DNA of 18,644 nucleotides. Origin: Spirogloea muscicola. Its lineage: Eukaryota > Streptophyta > Zygnematophyceae > Spirogloeales > Spirogloeaceae. Shown here one piece after another: positions 8,050 to 18,561 of the stretch. Numbering within the stretch: the first letter of the stretch is position 1; every line of letters begins with the position of its first letter. Position numbers and translations under genes: made by a program. Below the pieces are notes generated by a model that saw only the letters and a program-made list of their open reading frames with translations, searched no databases and was not told where the DNA came from. The stretch lies in contig WELB01000139.1 of the NCBI GenBank assembly GCA_009602725.1, positions 106,063-124,706 of the forward strand. The letters are read 5' to 3'.

Positions 8050-11000
8050 CTACTTGAAGGAGCTCAGGATGTTCTTCCGTACTGTGAACTCATCCACCTT
8101 CAACGGGCTCAAGGACTGAGCAGACAGCACAACAGCAAACGTGGAGCTTCAGAAGTAAGCAAGCGCTGAGGTCAGCGCTGAGGGACCAAGCTGCAGCTAG
8201 AAGAGTTAGTCATGGACTTCCTTGGCCCAAGGCCTAACTCATAGGTGGCCCCAATACTCCCACATGATAAAGTGCCTGTTTCAGATTGCACTACATCCAA
8301 CTATCACTGGAGCACAGCAGGCACAGAAAACTGGCAGCTTACCCCAGACAACATCCGCTCGAGTCGGGTGGTCTCCTTGCTAGGGAAGTCATCCCCCTTC
8401 TCTTCAATGCTCTTGAAAACCTTGAGATACTGCTTGGCAGCCCTGTAAGCCGACACGTGGCATTGTCAGCACCTCTCAATACCACTCTTGTTGACAACTA
8501 ACAAAAGCAAAGGCTCAGCTTGCAGCATCTCAAAATTGGTGATGCACTCCTGGAAGCTGCCTGCTCTGCCCAAGCATTTGTCCAAACGTGTTGTCCTGGA
8601 CCATCTGCCACGTCTGCCAGGGCCTTACTTGGCATCGTCGAGCTTGTCAGCGACTGCCTTGGCCTTTTCAAGGACAGCCTTCCTGTCCGCACTGCTAGCT
8701 GCAACGTACTCGGCAGCCAGCTCATCCAACTCTTTCACTTTGCCAGCCTGGCCCCGCAGGACCGGCAGCAAAGGCTTGAGTTAGTAGCACGCCACTGACT
8801 GGTCAACATATGAAGGTTTCACCTGCTGGACCAGTAGCGAATTCCCACTGGTTAAGGCCTATGACAGGGTTTTTGGGACACTGCTCATATCTTGCTGCTT
8901 GCACACGCATAGATCTGTCCTCTTACTGCACAGCAGAGAAGGTTAGAGTAGTCACAATCAATGCATAGTGCATACCTCGGCACCCAAGGAACCTGACACA
9001 GTCCTCGAAACTCCAGCCTTGGCGTTGACAGCCTCAACAAAGTCGTCCAACCCACGCCCTCCCTCATAGTCCTCGCCCTTCTTGTTGTCCTTGGTGAACC
9101 ACTTGATGGTCGGGAAGCCCGACACTCCAAATCTGAGAGACAACACAAGCATGAAGGGCCGGTGCATGAGGCCCATTGCAAATAGACCCAGAGCACTGGA
9201 AGGTCATGCAGCAACCTCTAATGTGTAACCCATGTTGCAAGCATTTCCTTACCAAGGGAGGTCAATGAGTTGACTTTGACTTTACAAGCACACTCTCTGA
9301 CTCTGTGCTCTAACATATGTTCCAATTCTTGAGCTTCTCCAAGCTCTAAACTCTCTTCGCTTAGGCAAGACAGCCTGTCCACTCAAGAACGCAAGGCCGA
9401 CTAACAGCAAGCGCCTTTGTCCCATTTCACAAAATAAGATGTTAGTCCTTGAGGAGTTTCTATGCGGTACTCAAAGGCTTACCTCTCACCCAGATCCTTG
9501 TAGTTGTCGGCATCGCACTTAGCGATTACAACATTCTTCTCCAGCTTAAAGGCGTTGGCCAGCTTGTCATAAGTCTGACAGAAGAAAGAGATATATTGTT
9601 AGCAAGCTGAAGCAGAGCAACAACCCAATTGACTCGACCTCAAGCAGTCTCAACACTAGGGGCAACCAAACCTCAGAGAACAACACCTCAATCTCCCCGT
9701 CTGCCAATGTGGAATCCAAACGGAATCATCGTGCATTTGCTAGTGACGCAGATGTGTCACCTTGGTGCTGATTCTAACTGAATGCGTAGAAGTCTTTGAC
9801 TATATTGACAGGCCTTGGAGCAAGCTATTAGCATTAGTCCTTACCGGAGCCAGGGACTTGCAGTGTCCGCACCTGCATTAAAGAAGAAAGTAACAAACGA
9901 GGGTCTCCGCAAGTAAGGCAGAGCAATTTCAACGTAACTCCACAGCAGTATTCCCCTCAGCTGGATGCAGCAGCTTCCTACATTCATCGATTTCCTAGAA
10001 GACCTCTTGTCAATAATAAGAAAAATTAGTCGGCCTCCATAACAACCACCCATGGTGAGCCGTTCAGCCTACTAATCGTCAAATATCGTACCAGGGGGCG
10101 TAGAATTCAACAAGCACGTCCTTGCTCTTGTCCAATACAATCTGGTCGAAGTTGTCTAGCGTAAGGACCACTACATTCGACGGCTCCCCACCAAGCATGA
10201 CACGAGTTCCTGCAGCAGAATCAAGTAGCATCGTGCAGGCCTCAGGCCTTTCCATAAAGCACAAGTACTGGAAATAGAAATTACGGGTGAGATTGAGCTA
10301 CTCGACCTAACAACGTCAAGCAGTGCATGCCACACTTCGGAGTGATTTAAAGTCTTAATGTGTCCTCAGGCCCAGAGGGTTTTGTAAGCCGCTTTTTCAA
10401 CAAGAGATTCCTTTACCAAAACGAAAACACAAAAACCCACCAGCCAGATTGTTGATGTACTCAAGCATACCCTCCACTGTGCGAGCACCCTGGTAGCTGC
10501 ATGAGATAAGAGCATGACCATGCTAGAAGTCAAGACTGAGTCGGCATGATAGAAATCGCTGATGCTTGTAGCATGGTACTGCTGATGGTCATATGCATTG
10601 GTCGTTGCATTGCCATCTGAACAGCAATCTGATTGTCAAATTGGTACGAGACGAAGTAGCGGACACATCGCAGAGCAGAAAACTCACGAATCTCCCTCAA
10701 GCGAGCCACTGCGGAACCACTTGAGAGTCGGGTAGCCCGACACGTCAAACCGAGCGCACAGGTCCTTATGTGTATCGCAATCGACCTGAGCGCTCGGGAG
10801 GAGTGAGGTAAACAACTTGCGAACTGGAGATGCATGTATCAGATCTTGCATCTCCAAGAGCTAAATCAGGAAGTGTGGAACGCGGACGAAACGACTGTTT
10901 GTGCAGAATGTACTCAAATCTACATTGAGAACTGAAACATGTAGTCCATCATCATGCAGCAGACATGGCTTCAGGACAGGCGGGGAGAATCACCTTGGCG

Positions 11001-11438
11001 ATGGCGACAGAGGGCGTCTTCTTGAAGGCCGTTGCCAGCTTCTCGTACTCAGGCACCAGCTTCTTGCAGTGCCCGCACCTGCATCCCCGAGCTGCACGAG
11101 GTCAGCGGCACACGAAGCACAGACTGCATTCGACGACAGCTCCAAGCACACGATTTGGCGAGCACAGCTGAGGGGCCGACACCAACACTGCAACGCAGAC
11201 GCAGACGACGAGAATCAGTGCGCATAATATCGGCGCGCGCTCGTCGGCTGGGATGGCGGGCTGACCAGGGCGCGTAGAACTCCACCAGCGCGTCCTTGTC
11301 CAGAACCTCCTCGTCGAAGTTGTCGGGCGTGAGCACGACGACGTCCGAGGGGCCCGACGGCGCGGCGTCCTCCACGGAAGCCGCCGCCACGGCCGCGCCG
11401 GCGAGGACCAGCAGCAGCAAGGCGGCGGCGCGCGCCAT
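8050..11438 (-). CDS. PDI: Protein disulfide isomerase, PDIL2/ERp38 type: two thioredoxin domains plus ERp29-like D domain (11 exons, 363 aa)
   Basis: Exons in transcript order: 11438-11266, 11078-10994, 10785-10688, 10496-10441, 10209-10092, 9872-9845, 9574-9483, 9132-8976, 8747-8629, 8442-8343 and 8115-8050. The product starts with a signal peptide (about 1-20, a run of Ala, Leu and Val). Two thioredoxin domains follow, with redox sites CGHC at 59-62 and 178-181, each preceded by FYAPW and followed by the cis-Pro loop (SGYPT, SGFPT). The C-terminal part (about 270-363) is a helical ERp29/D-type domain ending in [10 protein letters not shown]. The enzyme forms and rearranges disulfides in the ER lumen. 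Length matches the roughly 360-aa plant PDIL2 class. There is no KDEL/HDEL end, as in some plant members. An in-frame ATG at 11540 would add 34 residues and bury the signal peptide, so 11438 is preferred. The least certain junction is the exon 9 acceptor (8748), whose pyrimidine tract is weak. Confidence 0.93.
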
Positions 11439-11504
11439 GGCGGCGGCGGCGGCGGGCGGGGAGAGCTGCTCACTGGAGCTGCGAGGCGACGGCAAGGATC
11501 TGGT

Positions 11505-11532
11505 GGGGATGGGGGGGGGGGGAGAGTGGGGG
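11505..11532 (+). other. G-run cluster with G-quadruplex potential
   Basis: The + strand has GGGG (11505-11508), a run of 12 G (11511-11522) and GGGGG (11528-11532), enough for a four-stack G-quadruplex on the PDI template strand. The PDI leader would carry the matching C-rich tract. Confidence 0.5.
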
Positions 11533-11825
11533 AAGCTCACGGGGCGGGCCCGCGCCGCCAGACTTGGCGGGCCGGCGCTACGTTGGCGGGGGTGATCGTT
11601 TCCGTGGGCGAATGCCGAGTGGCCCCGAGGCAGGGGCCGGGCCGTCCCGAGATCGGTGCTCGCAAGGCGGCAGCGGCCGCCTGCCAGATCTGGCGGCGGG
11701 GCTCTGGCGGGAAGCTCCCACCCGCGCGCACCAACCCCCCCCCGGTTCTAGAAGCCGGCAGCGCCGCCAGAAGTAGCGGCGCCGCTGCCGGCCCTGGGCC
11801 GGCCGGCCCCGCCGGCCGGCTCCCA

Positions 11826-11940
11826 GGGTTAACCCCGCGGGTTACCGCGCCCGTCCGGCGTTAACCGGAGTGGTTCGCCCCCCCGCGCCCGGGCGCCACT
11901 CCGTTGCCGGTGGGATAACCCATGACCCTGGTGGTTATCC
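11826..11940. promoter_or_regulatory. Cluster of GGTTAAC-like elements
   Basis: Within 115 bp: GGGTTAACCC (palindrome, 11826-11835), GGGTTACC (11839-11846), GTTAACCGG (11860-11868), GGATAACC (11913-11920) and its inverted copy GGTTATCC (11933-11940). These resemble GT-element or MYB/I-box cores of plants. Repetition of one core in both orientations suggests a transcription-factor cluster. Confidence 0.4.
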
Positions 11941-11973
11941 GGGGCCGAGGCCCGCCGGCCCGCCGCGCCTCCG

Positions 11974-11999
11974 TGACGTGGTTTGCGGCCTCCCATTGG
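11974..11999 (-). promoter_or_regulatory. UPRE/ERSE-like ER-stress element upstream of PDI
   Basis: On the PDI strand this reads CCAAT (11999-11995), 13 bases, then CCACGTCA (11981-11974). CCACGTCA is the bZIP/XBP1-type UPRE core, and CCAAT plus CCACG are the two halves of ERSE, though the usual spacing is 9-10. It lies about 540 bp before the ATG. PDI genes are classic unfolded-protein-response targets, which makes the match meaningful but not proven. Confidence 0.4.
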
Positions 12000-12141
12000 C
12001 CGCCGGCCCCTCACCAGCGGCCGGCTGCAAATTGCCCGCGCACAAGGCCTACTCTGCATCTTAATTGTGCCGATTTGGACTCCACTTTGACTCGTGAAAG
12101 TTCGTCCATCGATATGATAAGATGATACAAAGCTGTGCGAA

Positions 12142-12333
12142 ATGGATTGCACCGCGCGGGGCCTTGCGCGCCGGCGCAGCCGTGAGCCCGCAAGCAGGGT
12201 CCACGACTGGAAGGAAAGAGCTCGCCCATTGAGGATAGGGGCTGGACCAGCCAGCCCAAAAAAGTACGAGAAGGGAGCCAGGGGAAGCGCTAAGAAAAAC
12301 AAGCACAAGAAGAAACAAAGCAGCTACGAATGA
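12142..12333 (+). CDS. Hypothetical small basic protein (63 codons), doubtful
   Basis: An ATG-to-stop frame whose last 25 codons are strongly Lys-rich (KKNKHKKKQSSYE end) with Arg-rich sequence before it. No family is recognised and no splice signals tie it to other exons. It lies just right of the PDI GC island, where a divergent gene could start. A Lys-rich tail can also arise by chance from an A-rich patch. Confidence 0.2.
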   Translation: MDCTARGLARRRSREPASRVHDWKERARPLRIGAGPASPKKYEKGARGSAKKNKHKKKQSSYE

Positions 12334-14040
12334 CTGGGGGTCCGCCTGTGCACACAGGTGCTGCCGCCATGACCGTTCCCGCTGCCACGCTCACGCTCCG
12401 TCCGCTGCTGGCGGGCCTTGGCCGGCTCCATTTGGCGGCAATGGGCTGGTCTTCACTGTGTTCGGCTGAGGAGCGCGCGTGTCTGGTGCCTGACTAGCCA
12501 CCATTTCATGGGGTGGCTGGTATGCTCTTCGTCTAAGGCCCAGTGTGGGCACCCCGTCCGCTTTCTGGGCCAACTTCGATGAGGGCTGGAGGGCAACATG
12601 ACGCCCTGGCAGCATGCCCAAATGCGTGGTATTGACTGAGGTACACCTCGTCTGCTGGGCGAGCTATTAGCTGTTGTCGGCGCTCTTTGCTGGCTCTCTC
12701 GCGGGTCCTCGTGTGCCGCGAGGTCTTCCATTGAAGGAACCAAACGAGAAGCAGTGAAGCCGGACGAGGACCTGCTGCCGCTCGCCGGCAATCTCCTCCG
12801 CAGCCACAGGAGAAGCAAACTTGGGGCCAAGTCAGATTGGAAGCGGGGCAGGCAGAGCGGGTAAGGCTCCTTTGAAGTCTCTTGTCTTCCTAATATTTTC
12901 GCCTGCAATGCACTTGACCGCAAAGCTCAGCATTCTGATCTGTCAGACAAATCTTTCCTGGGAACGTAAGTGAAGCCAGCTTCTATGCTCCAGCACTATG
13001 CCCCAAATTCAAACTCGCCTACGTGCAGCATCCACTGCAAACTTTCAGTCTCTTATGGTGAAGCCAACTCAGCTCGTTGAGGAATGCATGTCCATGCTGG
13101 CGCAACTGATACCATGCCATGCCAGGTCTTGAACGAGCCGTCAATGTGAGCTGAATGTACTCATCGAATGTACTTCAACAAACAGTGGTGAAACTTGGCA
13201 ACCAGAACAGCATTACACATGTCTGGGCTCCACAAATAGGCCCACACCACCATTCTGCGCAATGCACCTGCACAGTTGTGCCCCTAGTGCTACTGCCGGA
13301 GCCATGCTGTGACGACTTGCATGTATGCATGACGCCCTCCCCAGGACCCGAGCAAAGAAGTTGTGTCTACTGAGTAGGGTACAAGTAAGATAGAAGCATA
13401 AACTGATTTAGCTACCGTTGAGACGTGCTTGCCTGCATGGCTTGCTAAACAAAGACCAATTATTATTCATCAACCAATAAGGCTGCAAGTTGAAGACAAG
13501 ATGTAGGTTCCTTCCACACCAGCTGCTGCCATGCGCTGCACTCACTGTTAGATTCTGCCCAATTCCCAGACCAGGCATTGACAGCGCAATGCCGCTTCAT
13601 TTCATCATAAAAGGATGAAATAACTCCATAAAATTTTGTTGCAGGGTGGACCACCATACAGTGATAACTGAGAGTATAGCTTCCAATGGTCTGAGGCCAA
13701 CAGTGTGCCTGCTCTATCCCAGCGTTGAGCCAATGTGAGTATAGGCGAGTCTTGCAGCTCCTTGGAGGTGAGCTGCTTATTGGTTTGTCGAAAACGACCA
13801 ATGGAAGGGAATTGCAAGAGAAATACACCTCTAAAATGTTTCGAAATCCGACAGTACCACCTTCAATTTGAGGGAGTTGCTAGGACAAAGAATGTTGAGC
13901 TGCCAAGGGAGGACAAAGCTGCGGCAGGGAACCACCCAGGAAAGAATGGGAAGGACCTTCTAGAATGGAAGCTGAGTGGGATCTACATGCCCCACCATTC
14001 TTGGTACCACCATTTAAAACTTTTACTGGCAGCAGCCATG
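12334..14040. other. Unassigned region, right part probably MLO 3' UTR
   Basis: No protein family is recognised here. The first 600 bp remain fairly GC-rich and open in overlapping frames on both strands. One + frame (about 12644-12860) reaches a GTAAGG donor-like site but has no ATG or partner exon. From about 13000 the sequence is AT-richer. A TGTAA on the minus strand at 13217-13213 would give MLO a 3' UTR of about 830 nt. Confidence 0.45.
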
Positions 14041-17000
14041 TTAGTCAGAATCATCATCACTGTAGAGTTCGTATTCCTTCTCCACTTCTCTAGGGACAGC
14101 AAGCTCCTCCGCCGGCAGGCTGTCTGCTAGAGTGTGAGAGTGCTCTTGCCCAGGAACCACATCGGCACCTTCTGATTTCCGACTCGTCGGCAAATCAGCC
14201 ACATTGCCATTTAAGGCCTTGTCATCAGGATGGCGATGATGTTCATCTGTTAAGTGGTTTGGCAGTGATGCTGATCTGGGGTTGGCATGGTTGGTGAGCT
14301 GGTCAGCAGGCTCCTCGACCACAGTGGTGAGATCTGGAGCAGAGGAGTTGGCCTTGGGAGCCCTGCTCAAGCCGAGCACCTGGCCAGCCCCCAGGCTTGC
14401 TGCTCCAATGACCGTCGATGTCGCCAGGCCCACCGTCTGCTTGGCGGCGTCCCCCAGGAGGTTGGGCTTGTGCTTCTTGTTGCGCTTTGCCCAGGCCCTC
14501 AACGGAGCGTGTATGTCCTCCGAGAAGAGCTCCTTCCTAAACTTTGACCCAAGCTGCAGCCAAAACGTCAATACAAATATCAGAATCTGACAAGGAAAGA
14601 AGTTGAATTAATCTACCTCGTCAACCCCCCTGTGACTGCGAGCAATGATCCCGGACGATGAGAGGTTTGTGAATACTTAGCAGAATTCAGCAGTCATAAG
14701 GTGAGAATGCATATCGAAGATGAGGAGGCTGTGGGGCTGACCTGAGTAGCAAAAGCGTAGAGTGGAAGAGTGACATAACTGCAGAGGAGCTGGACAAAGC
14801 AGCTGCAACAGGCAAGCCATGGCAGCCTCTAGTTCAAAGCTTTGTATCAAGACATCCCTGATACATCTGACCAGTGTCGGGCTGAGTGGAAGGCTTGATT
14901 GAGAATCTTAAGCTACTAGGACTGCTATCAAATGCTCCGATGAACTGAATCAGATGTTACACCACATTGCAGCACTTGGCAGTAATGTGAAGAGACTAAA
15001 TGTCTGCTGACCTCAGAACCACGGAGATGATTAGGAAAGTATACGATTTTGTGAAACATGACTTTGTTCCAATCTCCCACTGCACAAGGTCCACCACTGT
15101 GTCAAGAGTGCAACTCCCATATGCATGTGACAGTAGCAAGAAGACTTTGCCACTTTGAGCGTTCCTGCACATATCCAGCATAGATGCAAGATGCTGCTCC
15201 TTCAATCCATTCATGTGTTGCATCCTGCAGAGCTTGTGAATTTCATAATCTGCTGCAAAGAGGGGGTCTGATTCCATGGCTGGAGTATCCGTACCAGAGC
15301 CCAAATAACTGAAGCGATTACAAGTGCATTCTGCAAAGTTGAGGAAGTGTCGTCAGCAGCCAGTGTCATCAATTACTGCTTGGTTCTGTGAAAGGAAGCT
15401 CATATTTTGGATTTGCTGTGCTTTGAAGGAGGTAAATTATGATCCAACAACATAGTATGTGCTCATACATTGAATGTCCCCAATAGACCAGGCAGTAAGA
15501 TGGACATGTGATTCCAGAATGTCCATGGCTGGACCTCGCTCACTTGAAAGCAAGTGCCTACCTGGAACAAGATGTAATGGATGAAGTTGAGGATGAGGAC
15601 GGGCCGGTTGAACCAGAAGAGGTCGTCACGAAGTACGATACTGTTGCTCAAGCAATGGCCACTGCTGTCCTTGGTCTCATGCGCAAGCTGCGACATGATG
15701 TGCTCCAGCTTTGTACCGACCACCACTGCCATCTGGTAGAATGCCAACCAATGTCTATGGATACACTTCATCGGCCACTTGCGCCAACATCGAAGGCTTC
15801 TGTTATGTTTCTGAAAACCAGTGACTTCTCAGCATGATTGCATTGCTATGCTGAATTTTGACTTGCAGTAGATAGTCCTCAATTGAAGTCTATTTGCTTA
15901 CAAGGAGTGGGGCGAAGGAAACCCAGAAAAGGATGTGCCAACCTAACAAGGCAGTTCGAAGTGGATCAAGCTTGTCAGATTAATTGCAAAACAGATCAGG
16001 GAAGCACACAAGCATGATCAAGAAGCGCTGACATGGCCCTCCTGCCCACACCACTGATTGCCAAGTTGCTGGCACATCTTGCACTTCTGCAAATACTACT
16101 TGGTATGACTACAGCAGCATAGCAGGATAGCCACAACTCTAAGGGGCACTGGGTGGACAGCTGTCTGACTACGTTATTTTGTCCATTTGACAAACAAGAT
16201 GCAAAGTGTTTGAGGGGAAACACATACTTTGAACAGCGAGTAAAAGCAGTACAATAACGACTAACCAAAGGTACCAGCTGCAGCAACATCACATTGCATA
16301 AGAAGAAGGCTTGTGAGGCACCACCGGAACAACTGCAAGCTTAGGAGAACCTTGAAATGCAATGCAAAATCAATAGCTTTGAGCAGACACAGTCGCGGCA
16401 CTCTTTCAGGCAAAAGCTGGATCCCTTATTATTGGCTCAATGCGACACCTGATGCCAACAACATGTATAAAGTCCGCCTCCATTGAGCGCAGCAGATAGC
16501 TGTGAAAGTCAAATTTGAGGCTGGTGTTGTGACTCTGCACAGGAATACGGAGCAAGCAGCAGACAAGAGTAGGTATCTTGGCATGTTGAGGAAGGCAGGG
16601 ACCATGTGCTACTCCCAGCCTTACTTGAGCGATACATGATGGTGCATAAGGAAAACAAGCTACGCAAGAGCGCCACACCGACGACAGTGTACTGACTATG
16701 TAATCAGAGCTGGCAGGTGTTCGGCAGCTTTTGGGTAGCCTGCAGCGTGACAGCAGAAAATGTCTGATCACCTTAACAAATGCTTGACGTAGGACGCGGT
16801 AATCAGCATGGGAGATGGAGTTGACAAACTGGCGGAAGAAGCATGCCTGCAGAAAATAGGAGCCTTCCATAAACAAAGCAACAAGGACAGCAGCGACCCG
16901 GCTGTCGCAGATTAAGCTGCAGTTAAGCCCTTCAGCACATTATTGCAGTCGCATGCGAGCACAAGCAGTTATACTACATGACACACCTCGCGGAAGCCTG

Positions 17001-18538
17001 GTGTTCCCATTGTATTCTAATATGTACTAACTGTGTTACTCACTTGAACGTCAGCGTGAGCGTGGCAGGAATATCTTTGGCTCTTACCACGTACAGTCGG
17101 ATGCTGTCCGGGTGATCAGCATGTCGTGTGTGACGATTGACGAAAGAGGTGTGGCGATATGGAGCTTGCTTCCATGCTGCAGAAGATTATATAACATATG
17201 AGCAACGTCATTAGAATACAATAGTCTTCACGTTAGGCATCCTGAAATGCGACAATGACTTGGAGACAAGCATCACCATCTGCAAAATCTCAGAAGAGCC
17301 ACTGACCACTCGGCAGGTGTTTTCCTTCGTCAACATCCTTATGGGCCTCGTCCTCCCAGTTCTTCCAGCAGCTGATGCGCCACTCAGCTATAACAATTGT
17401 GACGAACGAGAAGAGGATGTGCACAATGGCCAGCATGAAGATGTACGTATGCAGCTGGTGGAGACCGGGCCCCGAGATGAACGAATGATGCCCCTGCCAC
17501 ACATTGGGAACCAGACCAAAGGCCGCCATTAGTACACTTCAATGATAACTTGGTGACAGTACTTCCAACCACAATCTCTGAGGCACGTAAGATTCAGAAT
17601 CTTGTGCCAATTTGAAAGACATCTAGCTAGCTGCAAGGTCTGCTGCTGGTGAAGGACAGGATTCTTCCACCTAGAATAACGGCTTACCGCACTGCATCCT
17701 TCGCTTCCGGGCGTGACAGTGACCTCACCGCCCATGCTTTCGGCAAGGAGCCGCCTGGCAGTCCTGTGCAAGGCCCTGGAAGGCGCCGCATCTGGCAAGT
17801 GGGGAGTCCACACCCGGCTCCCATTGATACCAGCAGCCATTGAGCTCAGCAGCCTGCGTCCATGGCCCTCGGCCGCAGGCCCGGGCGCCAGCGCCTCCCC
17901 GGCCGGCACAAAGAGGGCCTTCTCCGCGGTCGTGTAGGGGCACGGCAGCAGGGGGTTGGAGAGGTCGAACGGCACGCAGATGCTGACGATCTGCGGCTCG
18001 AAGATGCTGAGGAGGATGGAGAGGAAGCCCAGGAGCATCAGCTCTGCACGACAAGAGATGGCAATGAAGCCCGTTCGGATATCGTCAGCCGGACGTAGAG
18101 GACGCTGGTTGAGGCGCTCTGAAGGCGATCCAATGCTGCTGCACTTAGAAGTCGGCCTTGAGCTGACAGCGAGTCACAGCATTAAGATCACGAGAGTGCC
18201 TCGCAGGAGGCATCGCTGCGCGCACCTTCCTTCATGCGCGTCAGCGCGTTGAAAAGCGCCTTCTGCTTCCGCCTCCGCAGCGCCTGCCGGCGCCCACGCC
18301 AGCGCCACGGCCACGAGCCAAGTCCAAGCAACGCAGTCAGAAGAACTGGTCGTCTGACAAGGGGCGCGTCTGACGGCGGGCCGGCACACTGCCATGGCAA
18401 GCAGAAAGGAACCTTGCCGAGCAAGTGGATGCCGCGCTCGACGGCGACGGAGATGAGGACGAAGCCGCCGACGACGGCGACGACGGCGTACGTCGGCGTG
18501 TGCACCAGCGGCAGCGTGTTCCCCTCGCCTTCCCCCAT
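14041..18538 (-). CDS. MLO: MLO-family seven-transmembrane calmodulin-binding protein (14 exons, 638 aa)
   Basis: Exons in transcript order: 18538-18413, 18283-18226, 18043-17688, 17493-17307, 17176-17088, 16846-16772, 16534-16449, 16277-16228, 15942-15902, 15732-15562, 15330-15295, 15079-15012, 14802-14742 and 14553-14041. TM1 (about 14-36) has the VHTPTYAV start, TM2 covers about 63-83, then a long loop with the family cysteines C84, C96 and C178 before GLHQLH (190-195) and TM3. WEDEAH, the RHTSF block, CFFRQF, FDFHSYLLRSME, LFWFNRP (394-400) and QLLCSYVTLPLYA follow in family order. The predicted calmodulin-binding helix lies at about 482-497 (HAPLRAWAKRNKKHK), after TM7. The remaining tail (about 498-638) is hydrophilic and ends in an acidic YSDDDSD stretch. 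Plant MLOs act at membranes in Ca2+ signalling, powdery-mildew susceptibility and pollen-tube reception; an algal role is unknown. Exon 4 and exon 5 boundaries were picked by MLO spacing; the exon 4 donor could shift by one codon. Confidence 0.93.
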
Positions 18539-18561
18539 CCCGCGAGCCCCGCCGCCGGAAG

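Larger units (their letters stand above)
11439..12140 (-). promoter_or_regulatory. PDI upstream region: GC-rich and rich in palindromes
   Basis: About 700 bp before the PDI start. It holds a GCC run at the start codon, a pyrimidine-rich leader on the coding strand (C12 at 11522-11511), several perfect palindromes (11683-11694, 11775-11786, 11787-11803, 11826-11835), an inverted repeat (11913-11940) and an ER-stress-like site (11974-11999). GC drops after about 12060. The region might serve a second, rightward gene, but none is recognised. Confidence 0.5.

Noticed and set aside
11559-11712. Repeated TGGCGGG, E2F-like, in the PDI upstream region
   Set aside because: Matches are partial and expected in such GC-rich DNA.
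11829-12308. 159-codon minus frame upstream of PDI
   Set aside because: No recognisable domain, low-complexity Arg/Gly part over the palindrome-rich promoter, and no splice link to PDI.
12453-12923. 156-codon minus frame
   Set aside because: No family motif and biased Ser/Pro/Arg content; an overlapping + frame is just as open, so neither can be called a gene.
13153-13174. Direct repeat of GAATGTACT (9 bp, 13 bp apart)
   Set aside because: Too short and isolated; no mobile-element ends or target duplication around it.
13735-14130. 131-codon + frame overlapping the MLO stop
   Set aside because: No domain, and its end is antisense to the real MLO C-terminal exon.
17290-17529. Independent 79-codon minus ORF starting at 17529
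   Set aside because: It is MLO exon 4 plus flanking intron; the GCAG acceptor at 17495-17494 joins C178-S-A to GHHSF with normal MLO spacing.
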